Assembly (NCBI RefSeq): GCF_008831285.2 | Contig: NC_045140.1 | Location: 5,373,528-5,437,527, forward strand | Reading direction: 5' to 3' | Length of the DNA: 64,000 nt | Source of the DNA: Nymphaea colorata | Taxonomy: Eukaryota > Streptophyta > Magnoliopsida > Nymphaeales > Nymphaeaceae | Shown here: positions 51,148-63,620 of the stretch, in pieces | Layout of the letters: each line of letters starts with the position of its first letter | How positions within the stretch are numbered: the stretch's first letter is position 1 | Notes under the pieces: model-generated | Database searches by the model: none | Seen by the model: only the letters and a program-made list of their open reading frames with translations | What the model was told of the DNA's origin: nothing | Translations under genes and position numbers: made by a program

Positions 51148-54100
51148 ATGGAGATGGAAGGGCCTTTTGAGAAGGCAACGAGAGTGAGACTGGTGTTCAA
51201 GGGCGGTTTACTGAACAAGTCGCAGAGGTCGGTAGGGCTGAGGCGTTGTTGGTTGCGACTGAATTCTAGCATCGCCACCATCTCTGACCTCTCCCTTCAC
51301 ATCCTCCGTTCGTTCAACCTGGAAAATATCTGCCCCAACGGGGTCACCCTTTCGGTAACCGCATAGTGTTGCGCCCGCATCGTCTCTATTCTTTATATGT
51401 TCCGCGTGTCTATGGGTTTGATTACATTATCGTCTACATCGTTGAGGGTGTTAGCTTTCCATCATCTCCATCCAAATGAGAAACATGTAACGACCATTAT
51501 TTCAATTGGTTGTATTCAAGTTATGGGGATGCGCCTACCGTCTTTAGAAGACTTGTTCTAGTGCATTTTGTTTTGCTGCGAATGGTTTATTTTTCTGATA
51601 TGGGCGAGCGTGTTTATGAAGGTTTAAATTCTTTTTCTGGGAGTGATTAGGAAGGGAGGGAGTTGCTAGCTCGTTGTTGTTGATATGAGACCATTAGATG
51701 ATATTTTCTTTTTACTGCCATTAATTACAATGTTCCATGGTCGTACAACTAGGCAATCAGCTGTTGGTTTGTAATTGCTTGCCTTATCTTTGTTCTGTAT
51801 GCATGACTTCTCGTTTCATGTGCCTACATATGTAACTTTTAGTCCATGGACAGCACCTTGCTGGCTTGCTCTCACATGTGCACCCATAAAAGTATACGGA
51901 GTTTCCTTAAATGCGGCAATGCTACTTTGAGTCTGTTGTGAATTTATATTAATCCGATTGACGTAAGTTTAGTTGATTAGTATGGTTTCAGAACTCTTTG
52001 CGTATGTGTTGTCATGTCTTTCTGAAGATATGAATGTGCATGGGTAATTGAACATGTTTTTTGTGCTGTTGGTACTTCCCTTTTGCTTTCTTGAGGCGCT
52101 ATCTTGATTTAATTCATGGCACATTGATGCATATTCCTTGTATTAATTGTTAGTGCTAATACTATTTATTATTGATTTTGAACCACTTTCTTATTTTTTC
52201 GTACTTGAAATATGACTATTCCGATTGCAGGTGGAGGGTTTTGTATTGCCTTTCTTTGAATCAATTTGCATACTGAGGGACAGTGACATAATCAGGTTGG
52301 TTTCTCTTTGTGAACATTTTGTATCTCATTACAAACTTATGACTGTTTGAGTGTTTGTAAGTTCTATTCCCGTGTTTGCTTGTTAAGATTATTTGAATTC
52401 GAATTTTCACTGATTATAAGTATTTATACTTTTAGAGTTAAACAAATGACACATAGTTCGGATTTGTGAATGCAGATCTTAATAATGTACATTTTGGTAG
52501 ATGTTTTTGTTACTAGTGTTTCAATAGATAACATCTATTTATTTTCAGGTTTTCCTTTTTCTTCCCTTTGTCAGGGTGAGCAGGAAAGATTATCTTTCTG
52601 TGGAGATTGTGAAAGGTCAAAATGAAATAAAGAATATTGAGGATACACACATTCTTCAAAGGCAGCCTTTGCTTTCTGGGGTAAAACTTTTGGCATACGA
52701 CAAATTTGAGAAGGAAGCTGGTGGTTATCAAAGTGAATATGAAAGTGAATCGGAACATGATGGGAATGCCTTGCACTCCGAAAAGCCAGTATTAGATCTA
52801 ACTGCAAAAAAAAGGAAACTCTCAAATGCAGACCAAGGATCAAGGTACTTTGTCTTCTTTCTTGTACTTTCCTGTTTCCACAAACTCTATATAAAAGTTC
52901 TGCATTATGCAGACTCTTAAGTAACAACCATTTTCATGTTTAGAATAAACTGTCAAATGAGTTTTATCTAGCGAGTTTTTTTTTTTCCTACCAGCCTCAT
53001 GCAGTCTTGCTTCTTGAACCAAGTATCGTTACTGGTTTAAACTTATATTTAACATATGATGGAAGTGTAAAAGGAACTCCAATTTTTTCATCTTAAACCC
53101 CTTATGCGATGCATTGGAGAACTAAAGGAAGAGGTGTTGAGTCATAAGCTTATCTTGATCAAAATGCTGTAGGCGATTAAGATTATTGTTCTTTTCCGGT
53201 TCTATTGGGATTAAATCCTGGGTCAAGGAAATATTTTCATTACGGTCACCATCTTATCAATCTAGTATTGTTTTTTGTTCACTTTATTTTCTTGATCATT
53301 GTGTCCTAAAAATTTTGTCCTACATTAGGGTCTGGTGCAAGTGAGATGCCCTATATTTTGTTTTGAACTACTCATTGTGTGTTTCTATTGCATTGCAGTC
53401 CATGGAAAAGGTTTTGTGCTATACCATTGTCTCGGGTAGAAGCCCCCCATTTCCTCTTCTCCTTATTCAAAACCATGAATTTTGTTTTACAATTGATGGT
53501 TTGGGTCATAAAACGAGGTTTTGTTGACTTAAACCAGTTTGCTCATTGTAGCGCCAACATAATACTTGCCTGTAGTTTGAGCCACTCTGTTCATTGCCTC
53601 ACAAACAGTATACTTGCCTGCAGTTTGTCTGTTGTTTGTTGGTCTTTGCATTTTGAAATATCAGCTGGAATATATACATAAGTCAGTTCCTAAATTTACA
53701 GTCTCTGCAGTATATAACTTTTTGAAGCACAATTTAATAAGGAAACTGTTCAATTAACTATATTTTTTTATTTGAAAAGAAAGGGAGGAGATCATCCTAA
53801 GGCACATGGGTGTGGTGCAAGTATGCTAGCGTGTGTGGATATATATATATGAAACATATAATGTTAGTGTCGCAAATATTGCAATATTTTTGAAATTCTC
53901 ATTATTTAATGAAAAACTGAGAGACAAAACGAACATGAAAAGATCACGTTTTTTTTTTTGAACAATGCATAAAACATAAATTTATTGCATTTTTTTCCAT
54001 GTTTTTTTCTTGATTTTTCGTTTTTCATTTTTCATTTTTCTCTTTTGAACGTTAATATAATCATGGATTCAAGCTTAAACTTAAACTAAATTATTTATCA

Positions 54101-54246
54101 TAATTAAAACATTATTTTTATCATTTTATCTAATTTTGTTACGTTTTTTTTATTAGTTTCTCATTTATTTTGTTTTCCTGAGATTTTCTCAAAAAAAAAA
54201 AAACATTGCCAAAAAACACCCAAGAAAAACCTTGCTGCTAAAAACC

Positions 54247-54285
<39 letters not shown>

Positions 54286-57200
54286 AAATAATAATACTGA
54301 TAATAATAATAATTGGATTCTTCCGGCGGGTTTAGCTGGCAGAATCCTCTGGTCTCTCACAATATGCATTCGTGCATGCACATGAAAGGTGGCTGCCCAA
54401 TGAAAACCATTGGGTGACTTAGATTGGGGGGTGGGGGGAGGGGGTTGTGTGGAGGAGGGACGTCTCCTAGCTGGAGGGTTCCACCCCCTCTATAATTGAA
54501 ATTTGAAATCAACCGGCCAATGTCCATTGCTGGATGGATAAAATTAAATTTTGCGATGCTAAAAAGTGTCGCAAATGGTGCATTTCGCAAGCGGCAAATC
54601 ATTGACCACAGTTTCTGGCTATGGAAAACACCATTTGCGGCTGCTTTTAGCATCACAAAATTAAAAAAACCCATCTGGCAATGGACATGATCAGTTTCTA
54701 TAATATATATATACGCATGATCCAGCAAATTGAAGGAAAACATTGAACAAGTTAATAAGTAATGCAGAAAAACAGCATATTTTTTGAGTTTAAATATTTA
54801 ACAGTTCATACTCATAGTTCCGTTACACTAAAGTTAAAAGTTAAAAGCATTTTTATAATAAAACGATCATCATGATAAAAATATAATCATTGTTTAAGGT
54901 TTTGGATTAAACTGGGTCTGATCCAGACACAGTCCAAAATGTACCCAGCTGGTCTGGCATACCCATGTCTAAAAGGTGCTGTACTACATGGGTATGCCAG
55001 CTATCATGTACCCATGCTATATGGGGTTGTTCATGTATTCTAACCTAACAAAATGCAGTAGTGATAATTATGCTGTTAGTGTTTTGGCCATCCAATTTGT
55101 TCATTGTGAGTTATTTCAAAACCGATCCACTGCAGTTGGCTGTTTGTATGTGGTAGAATAGCACCATGCAGAAAAGCATCATTATAATTAATTTTTAGGT
55201 ACCACAGGAAAAAGAAAGCTAGAACAAGGACTACTGAGAAGGCTGATAAGAATGAAAACAGAGTTGATGAGGAGAAAAACAATGAGTTATGCAGTGGCCA
55301 AGACATTTCAGTGAAGCAGATATCTTCTGTTGGGAAGTCCGATAACAAAAATGGACAGGTGAGATTATGCAATACCTTTCAATATCAGAAGTCAGGATTT
55401 TTTTTTTCTGTTGTTGTACTAATTGATCAAGGCATAGCCCATGAAAGCACTATCCTCTTCTTTTGTGTCCTCGTTTCAGGGAATGAAAGTTCATCCTCCT
55501 AAGAAAACAACAAGTGAAGGCACAGAAAGGTACCAAACTAAGACAATTAGTCTTTGTTTTATTTGGAATATTCTCTTGTTATCTTCTTGAAATATGTCTG
55601 ATTATGTTTACATCTTTTTGTGTCAGTTTCTAACAGGTGTGTTGTGTTCTCCTTTGCTGTAACGTTCTTTAATTAATTATTGAACCATCTGCTTGTTCTC
55701 ATAAGGTCTGGTGCAGCACAAATGCAGGAATATACTGATTCCTTTGGACCTGTTTTCTCTCTTGGTTGCCTGATATAAGAATTTTGGCTGTTGAAAAGTA
55801 AAGGAAAAAATTGTTTGATTAACTGTCAATCTGCACCATTACTAATATTGTATATGTTTAGGGCTGATGCTTCTGAATGGAAGTGTCTTGCTTATGCTCA
55901 ATACAGAACCCAGTGATGCAGAGTGCACTGAGGTGTCAGAGATCTGCAAAATAAGGGTTTGGTTGCTACCTAGGTTACTATACACCAGGACGAGTTTGTA
56001 CATACGGGTTACTATTCCATGGCCTAGTCTTCAAGCAATCATTGAAATTGCTTTGGTTTCTTCATATTGAATGAAATTGCTAAGTGATTGCTGTAACTTT
56101 TCAATTTATTCATATTAATTACTTTTTGAAATGTCCTACTATGCTGTGACTTCTCGTGAACGCTAAATCCCTGTCAAGTTCGAGATGTTATTGGTTGTGC
56201 TGTCATTTTTTTTCTGATCAACTAATTATGTGGAGTTTGACTCTTTGTGTGTCACATTCGGATATTAGGATTCTGTATATTGAGAGATGTCAGACCTTTG
56301 GTTCCCTTGAAAGAATGGAGATTCACTGCAGAAGTGCAGAAAGCAAAAGTTAATCTTTCTTCAAGGCTACATTATCTTGGTGGTAATAGCCATGTTGAGA
56401 CACTTTGCTTAGTTGATTGCCCAAGTCCCAAGTTACTGAGTGTGGTGTGTGCATATATATATATATATATATGTATGTATATATGTCTGTATTGTATATC
56501 ACTAGTTCACTGTCACATTGCATATATATATGTGTGTATGTATGTATGTATGTATATGGGCATGTATATATGTCACTGTCACATAGACACATACATTGGC
56601 ATCCCCAAAGCATCTGAAAATTGGAAAATAAAGGAAAGTGAAATCATAGTATTTAAAAAAATTAACATGAAAAAATGTGGCTTTATCACATTTTTCTATT
56701 TTTTTCATGACTTTTGATATGTTTTACATTTTTGGGGCTTCGTTTAGCATGTTATAAATATGCTGCACTTCAATCATGTTTCTGTAAGAAAATTGGTAGA
56801 AAACTCAAACTTTCATTTTTTGATCTTGAGGAAACAACTTCCGGATTAATGCAAGAACCCGAGAACAATATTTTTAATAATGTCATATATAATTTTGTTT
56901 GGCTTAACTCCAATGTGCACCTGTAATTGGATTAAAATGGTTGGGTATGGCCACGTTTTGGTTGCCACTTTTCCCTCCTAGGTGTACCCACACCATGCCT
57001 ACTTCGAGGATGAGTAGACTTAGGTGTGGCAACACAATTCATGTGATTTAGCCCAACCAATTGATCTAAGTTTGGAACTTCAACAACACCTCTTCCATGT
57101 CTTTAACATTTTTATTCCAGTTTTTAAAATGTGTTACCTTCATATTACTATTCATAAACAGCTTACCATGCACGAGCTTAGTTGGGGCAGCTCGAACTTG

Positions 57201-59297
57201 AGTGGAGCTTGACCTTGGTTTGGTTGAGCTCAACAAAACTCACTAATGAGTAATGACCAAGTGCAGCGGAGTATAAAAATTAAAAAACCTTAATGTTTTC
57301 GAAAGTACACTTTCCAAATGACAATAGTGAGTTATAAAAGCAATACTAATGATGCGCTAGGGTTGTCTAGTTTACTACTCAAGGCACTTTTCAAGCACAA
57401 CATTCACATCTGTACACCCTTCTTGCATTTCATTTTAAATTACAAAATTACCCTGAATTTTAACTGCATTTGCTCAAAACATGGTGAAAATCTCCACATT
57501 TTTAACCCTCACCAGTTTAAGTTCGTGGCCAGCATAGTCAAGGAGCAGCTGATCTTTCAAAACGAACCACTGAGGAAGCAGATAATGGAATGTGTGTAGG
57601 CGGGAACGTGCAAGTGCTTGTAACTCAAGGCAAAGTTGTGTACATAAAAGGTGACACAAGACTATGTGCTGGTTATTGGTAGCTTGAGGTGCATGCTATT
57701 GCAAGAGATGCATGACACCAAATGGGTTGGGCTTTCAGGCCAAGATACAACTTATGCCATGATTGCCTGTTTCTACTTTTGGCAAAAGATGATAAGTGAT
57801 GTGAGACACTTTGTGTGCACTTGCCTCATCTGCCAGTATGATCAAGTGGATTGACAAGAGTAAAGAAGACTCTTGAACCCATTGCTTTATGCCTTACTGC
57901 CCATGATAGACTGTATCCATGGACTTCATCACTATAAGATGGAGCCTCAATATGATGGAGCCTTGCAAATCATCTATAAGGTTGGCAACTGTTTATACGA
58001 ATTAGAGTTGCCAACTCATATTGAGTCCCACCCAGTATTTCCTGTGAGCTTCCTCAAGCCCTTTTCACAAAAATGAAGAGGAAGTTGATTGGTTGAATGA
58101 AGGTTGTTCTGACTCTTCCAAGTGTGCAAACATAGTTTGAATATGAAGTCAAAAGGATACTGGACCATCAGTTGATGGAACATAGCAAATCAAGCTATTA
58201 CTAGGAGTTTCTAGTAAAATGGAATGGACTTTCAGATAGCAAAACTAGTTTTGTGAATGCAACAACTCTCTCTATCAATTCGAGGCATAGGTATAACAAT
58301 ACATTATTGGTTCAATGGGGACACTGAACCCAGTGGGTGGGAAGGCATGTAACATGGACCAAGACTTGCGATTTAGCCACTTGGGTTGCCCATGTATGTA
58401 CTAGAAATGACCTTGCTTGCTTCGGCCAAACTTGCGTTTCAGTCAATTGGTTGCACATGTGCTGGAAGGGACTCTAGGGCCTGGCTTTAGTGGGATAGCT
58501 GATGCAGACAAATTATCATTCATATAGTAGCTAATGCTGCTTAGACAAAGACACTTGGCCCACAATAGGATGATCGTAGGTGATGTTGTCTGAAAGATGG
58601 CAAAGCCCCAAGCATACAACTGTTGGCATACATAGGCGAAGACTAATGGAGTCTTTGGGCAATCAGAGATGCCACTCTGATCCACTAGCTGTAGGGCATG
58701 GCAGACCTCATGAGGAAGATGCTTAGGCAAAAAAAGAAAAAGTGATAAAATATCAAACTGGCAGGTGAGATGCAGAAGACTGAGCGCATGCATTGGGCTG
58801 ATGGGCAGCCCACACAGGGAGGCATGGAGCACATTTTAAGGACCAAAACAATAGGACGTTGAAAATCCTTGGGCAATATGAGCAGCTTCTACTCATTGGT
58901 TGAAGTACTGTCGCAACTAAACCTGCAACACCTGGTCACTTGAGCTAAGGTGACCTTGAAGAGTAAAGGTACTAAGGTTCCTTTGAGTTCAGGATCCTTA
59001 GGCCATGCTTGACACAGAAGAAGGAAAAAGTAGCCATGTGAAGACATGGGGAACTCCTACTCATTGGTTGAAGTACTATTGCAACTAGACCTATAGCGCC
59101 TAGTCACTTGAGCTAACGTGACCCTGAAGAGTAAAGGTTACTAAGGTTCCTTTGGGTTCATGATCCTTAGGCCATACTTGACACTTTGAAAAAAGAAAAA
59201 GCTGCCATGTGAAGGTTCTTTTGGGTTCAGGATCCTTGGGCTGCACTTGACACTTAGGAAAGAAAAAGTAGCCATGTGATATTTATACATATATATA

Positions 59298-59366
<69 letters not shown>

Positions 59367-59428
59367 CGTGCCATATATATATTTATATATATGTATGTAT
59401 GCATGCATCGTATGTATGTGTGTGTAAA

Positions 59429-59479
<51 letters not shown>

Positions 59480-59793
59480 GTTTCGAGGCTTGTAATTTAT
59501 CAAGTTCAATGATTGGCTCAAACTTGTGAGTTATTTATCCCTTTAGACTTGAGTTGCTTGAGTCACTGTACTCATCTTTATCATTTTGAGCATCAATGAA
59601 CCTTATGACCTCAAATCTTGAAAGAATATGTTTCTAACTTTCTCTATAAATAACCTTTTTTATATGTTTCTAACTTTTTCTATAAAGAACCTTTTCTTGT
59701 GAGTTGTGCACTAATCAGTTTTATCTTTCTCTTTACTTTAGACATGAAAAGCCGCTTAATGATGAAGGAGATGTGTCAGATGGTGGGAGGAAG
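51148..59793 (+). CDS. Coilin, 5' part (gene runs off the window)
   Basis: Scaffold protein of nuclear Cajal bodies, where spliceosomal snRNPs mature. Six exons are visible: 51148-51354, 52231-52295, 52575-52844, 55199-55358, 55480-55529, 59742-59793; they make 268 codons in one open frame, and all introns are GT-AG. The N-terminal self-association domain shows '[20 protein letters not shown]', '[20 protein letters not shown]' and, across the first intron, '[20 protein letters not shown]'. '[18 protein letters not shown]' matches the acidic block of Arabidopsis coilin, and Lys/Arg-rich exon 4 ('[17 protein letters not shown]') looks like the nuclear-localisation region. The C-terminal Tudor-like domain and the conserved basic stretch before it are absent, so the remaining exons must lie beyond 64000, with the last visible intron over 4.2 kb. 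Either of two nearby ATGs (51148, 51154) could be the start. Confidence 0.88.
54252..54281. repeat. (AT)n microsatellite in coilin intron 3
   Basis: About 30 nt of uninterrupted AT dinucleotides. Confidence 0.95.
54521..54687. repeat. Foldback element in coilin intron 3
   Basis: Left arm 54521-54580 (starts TGTCCATTGCTGGATGG, ends GTCGCAAATGGTG). Right arm 54629-54687 (starts CACCATTTGCGG, ends TGGCAATGGACA). The arms are reverse complements with several mismatches and a loop of about 48 nt. It is probably a foldback or MITE-type element. In RNA it would form a long hairpin inside the intron. Confidence 0.8.
57490..58295 (+). pseudogene. Ty3/gypsy chromovirus pol remnant in coilin intron 5
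   Basis: A broken retrotransposon polyprotein on the plus strand. The integrase zinc-finger part reads '[15 protein letters not shown]' (57687-57740), where the second zinc His of the HHCC finger is replaced by Leu, and '[11 protein letters not shown]' (about 57818-57850). The integrase catalytic core is missing. After it come '[18 protein letters not shown]' and '[12 protein letters not shown]' (57955-58065), the usual C-terminal tail. Then a chromodomain-like stretch, '[13 protein letters not shown]' and '[16 protein letters not shown]' (58137-58260), has an in-frame TAG between the two pieces. It cannot be active. A 3' LTR may start near 58350 (TGTAACATGG after the purine-rich GTGGGTGGGAAGG), but its end was not found. 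Confidence 0.85.
58884..59278. repeat. About 167-bp tandem repeat, two copies and a partial third
   Basis: Copy 1 starts at 58889 and copy 2 at about 59056 (CTACTCATTGGTTGAAGTAC). Both run through 'CACTTGAGCTAA', 'TGAAGAGTAAAGGT', 'GGATCCTTAGGCCAT' or 'TGATCCTTAGGCCAT', and 'AGCCATGTGA' or 'TGCCATGTGA'. A third partial copy covers 59211-59278. It lies just after the chromovirus remnant, perhaps as duplicated LTR-flanking sequence. Confidence 0.85.
59286..59480. repeat. Long AT microsatellite region in coilin intron 5
   Basis: Two long AT runs (59306-59362 and 59432-59475) separated by TATG/TGTG repeats. The region can fold into a large hairpin. It also generates low-complexity open frames on both strands, which are not genes. 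Confidence 0.95.
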
Positions 59794-61856
59794 GTATGCC
59801 ACTACCACTGATTTCTTTTATCCATGCTTGTTTTCCTTCCTAAGTTTCCTCTTCAAATGCCTTAGTACAGACAAGCTCTTTGCCGATAAGCCTGCAAAGT
59901 TTTGATCATTTACATTTTAGGAATGATTTTAAGAATGTGTACTTTTACTTGTGCTTACCTGATTATGGCTTGCAATGAATAAATTTTTAAGTCAAGGCTG
60001 AGAGAAGAGATAATGGTATCAGGTGCTGGGAACTTTTGTCTGGTTCATGACAGTTGGAAAACATTCAAAGTGCATACAATATCAGCACTAGTCTCTTCCT
60101 CACGTGTACGTTTTTTTTTCTCTCAAACAAGGAACCCTATGGAGAGCAGTGTGTGGCAGCCAATGTTACTTGAAGATTGCCAAATTAAATTGAACCAACC
60201 AGTGGGTCAAATGACTTGAAAAGTGGGTCATACACACATGTTTTAGCATGGGTCTTAGGTGGATGAGATAGACACACTTGCATGCTGAGATTGGTCTCAA
60301 ACTCTCTGCTGAGGGATGTTTCTCTCTATCATCTAATCCTCATTTACTTCAATAAATTCAGAAAAAAATTTATTTTCAAACTATGGAATTTATCCTGCTA
60401 TTCATGCCTGGTTTGGCTGTTGATATCTTTGTGTTGCAATTTATGGTCTCCTTTAGATCTTTCACTCTCTTACATGTCGCTTCACTTTTTTTGCTCTCAA
60501 AGGCCTCTTCATTTTCCATTGTTACTTCTTTATTATATAGGTTTTTTCTAGAGAAAGATTCTATTTTGAAATGCCATAAAGTATTTTAAGTAATATATGC
60601 TAGTCGTGGGAATGGTTAGATACGTAACATGTTGTAAAAGTTCGACACTTTAATATTAAAATCATGAAAAATGATATAGAAAAATGTTCCCAATGAGGAA
60701 AATCAAAGACATAAATTTCCTAAGTTACAAAAATAAACAACTGACAAAACAGTGCATAAAATACTAGTTGACTAGTGACAAACAAAAATATAGGAGAAAA
60801 GCTTACCTTTCACTTCAACAAAATACATGAACTAAATCAATTTGAATTTAAATTCCCTAAACATAAAGGTAAACTGAAACACACACATGCACACACATAG
60901 AGGAAAGGGTCGCTCGACCTTGCTTACATTTTGTCGAGGCCTCAAGCCCTCCTCCTATGCGCTATGTCTCTTCGGCAATACTCCATCAATAGTTTTGTAG
61001 CAGATAAACTCTCTCAGTTTCTCCCTGTTGCTCTTTCAACTCTCTGAGTTCACTCCTTTGTTTCCCTCCCTCTTTCTTTCTTAATCTCTCTTTTTCTGTA
61101 TCCATCTCTCTATCTCCCTTCCTCACTCTCAATCTTCACTCTTTCTTGATCAATCTCTCTTTTTTCGATATCCATCTCTCAGTCTCTTTCTCTCTCTCTC
61201 TTGCTCTCTTTGTCTTTCACTCTTTGAGTCTCTCTTCCTTCCTCTCACCAGCATTGATAGAGTTTGTCCTTCCAATTCTGATCATGAAGTAGAAGAATGA
61301 TATGCTCATTGGACCGTTCTCACAAACATTCAATATGATATCTTTTGGTTTATTTGTTACTCTACTAGTTAGTTTGTCTATTACTTACTAATTTATTTTT
61401 TTAAAGTTATATATAAAATTATAAATCATGAATGCATTGTTGTGTATGTCACAAAGGTACAATCATGGGTAAGGGTATTGCATTTTTTGAAAAAACATCA
61501 GTGCAGGTTCAGTGAGGATGTATATAGATTGTCTACACATAACAACATTAATCATTAGCAATTGACAAACTATATTCTACTAGTTGGGTGGGCGTTGTCC
61601 GATCGGCCCAAAGTAACCCGATTCTCATAATTGATTGGTGTACTAGATTGGATTATTGCCGTGCCCGATGTCTGGCTGGTTAATAATTGGGCCAAGCTGA
61701 GGCCGAGGTCTATCTGGTACTAGACCAAATCCTCTGCCCGGTACCTGGCCTGACTTGATTATTAATTTTAATAATTAGGCTAGGCCCTCCGCTTTCGTTA
61801 CACAGAAGAAAGGAAGGGGAGGGCTAGTAGTCCTGGCCTGCCTCTAGCTACAGCCC

Positions 61857-62200
61857 CTATGTCACATGGGTGTGGGTGTGGCTGCGATAATTGTTGAAAA
61901 ACGTAGGTGCGGTTGTTGCAAGAATATATATATATATGCAATTTTACGTATATATAAAGAGATAATCTGTTATATAGTTAATTAATTGTTTAATAGTCTT
62001 ATTTATCTATATCTCCGTTTTAGTAATTATAAGCATTTGTTTTAGGTCTAGTTTAGTTGGGTGCACATCTACAATTGTTAGTTTTGGTCTAGGTCGGTTG
62101 ACCGCAGCGGATGTGCCATGTCGGAGCCGCACCAACACCAGCGTCCATGTCACATCAATGCAGGTGCACTACTATTTAGGAGCACCCATGTGACATAGGC
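61857..62200. mobile_element. 344-bp TIR element, CCTATGTCACATGGGTG ends
   Basis: The left end CCTATGTCACATGGGTG at 61857 is exactly inverted at the right (CACCCATGTGACATAGG, ending 62200). Inside the left end is GTGGGTGTGGCTGCG. The target duplication is unclear (CAGCCC occurs near both ends, but not at equal distance). A third copy of the end lies at 63533 in the left orientation. Confidence 0.6.
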
Positions 62201-63532
62201 CAGCCCACTGTAGTTTGCGCCATAGAAAGGATGTGCGTATGTGTGTCTGTGAGAGAGAGAGAGTCGAGAGAGAGCCCGCTTGTCTCCAATCCCAATGGCA
62301 AAGCCTGGTGGTAGTACCTGACGATTATGCCATTGTTCAATCAAAAAAAGAGGGAAGGGGCTGTCGTGCCCTTGAAAGGGGAGGGCAGTGGTCCTCTAGA
62401 TGTCCCGCAGGCCAACACAGGCACCCATAGGAAAGTGTCTAGTTTGGCAGCCATCGGCCCATCAACCTTTGCCATCTATGGTGGAAAAAAGAAGGAGGGG
62501 GGGTGGTGGAGCCTTAAAGATTCACTGGAGGCTGGTCGCCAGACTCATCGGCAACCTCCGACGATAGTGTTTGATAGTTGGAGAGTTAGAGAGGGTTAAT
62601 GAGAGAAGCTAAGAGTATAAGACTGAGGAGGTGCAGCAGGAGTATTAGCCAATTAGGTTAAAAACGAAAAGAAAGAAAATGGTGTCCTCCTTATCGGGCC
62701 TCATTAGGCCCATTGCACAGGCCTGGATCTAGCACGACCCAAGAAAACTTCAGCCCGTTAGGCCATAGTAGCAGCCCAGGCCCGGATGTTACCCATTGGG
62801 TACCCGACCCAATGCCCAGTCTTATGTTCTAATGATGATTTGATAACAAGAGAAAACAGTTGTCCATTGCTGCACCCAAGCTGCACGTGCATGTGCACCC
62901 AAGTTGACAACTCTTTTGAAGAGTATGTGTTACTTAGATTAGTTTCTATGCTTGCTGTGTCCTCATACCTGTTCTTCAAAATTGACCTGCACTCACCTAG
63001 ACATATGCACACCTGTGTACTCACATGAAGTAAAAGATTCATAGAGTGTCTTGATCTCTAGAGTAAAAAACAATACCTCGACTATGTGGATTTGGTTCTC
63101 ATTTGCAACCTTTATACTTCTCTAACCAAACGCCATGTGACATTACGGTGCATTGTCATGTAAATGCATACTGAAAAAGAAAAAATGAAAAACCATCTTG
63201 TCGGCCAATCACATACATCTCAAACCCTTGGAGCGCCCTTTAAGCACTTGCTGCAAAGGAAAAGATATTATGGTCTTTTTGAACATGTCCAATTGATCGT
63301 ATTGTTGTGCATGATCATCATGTCTTCCAACCATTATCATGATTGTTGTTCTCATTCTTTTACTGGCAAGGTTTTTTCTTGGGGGTTAAATGGGAAGTTT
63401 GTTTTTCTTGGAAAGAATCTCAAGGATGCAAAAATATTGATGTTAATGGTATTGTATGATGCACTATGTTACTTTTGACACTAGCTCTAGGTGTTGCGAG
63501 ATTGTATGGTGCACCTCGGGAGAGGTCCCTAA

Positions 63533-63620
63533 CCTATGTCACATGGGTGCGGGTACGATACGGGTACGGGTACGCGGACACGGCAGTTTTGAAATTTTTT
63601 GGATACGCAGACACGGGAAA
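63533..63620 (+). repeat. End of a second element of the CCTATGTCACATGGGTG family
   Basis: CCTATGTCACATGGGTGCGG is followed by an array of GGGTACG/CGGACACGG strings, a pattern I recognise from abundant plant transposon termini. The other end was not found in the window. Confidence 0.5.

Noticed and set aside
55690-56070. Extra coilin exon near 55707 or 55862
   Set aside because: The frames there do not continue the coilin reading frame with conserved residues. Exon 5 joins cleanly to 59742 by phase.
59276-59512. Open frames made of Ile-Tyr repeats on both strands
   Set aside because: They are direct translations of an AT microsatellite.
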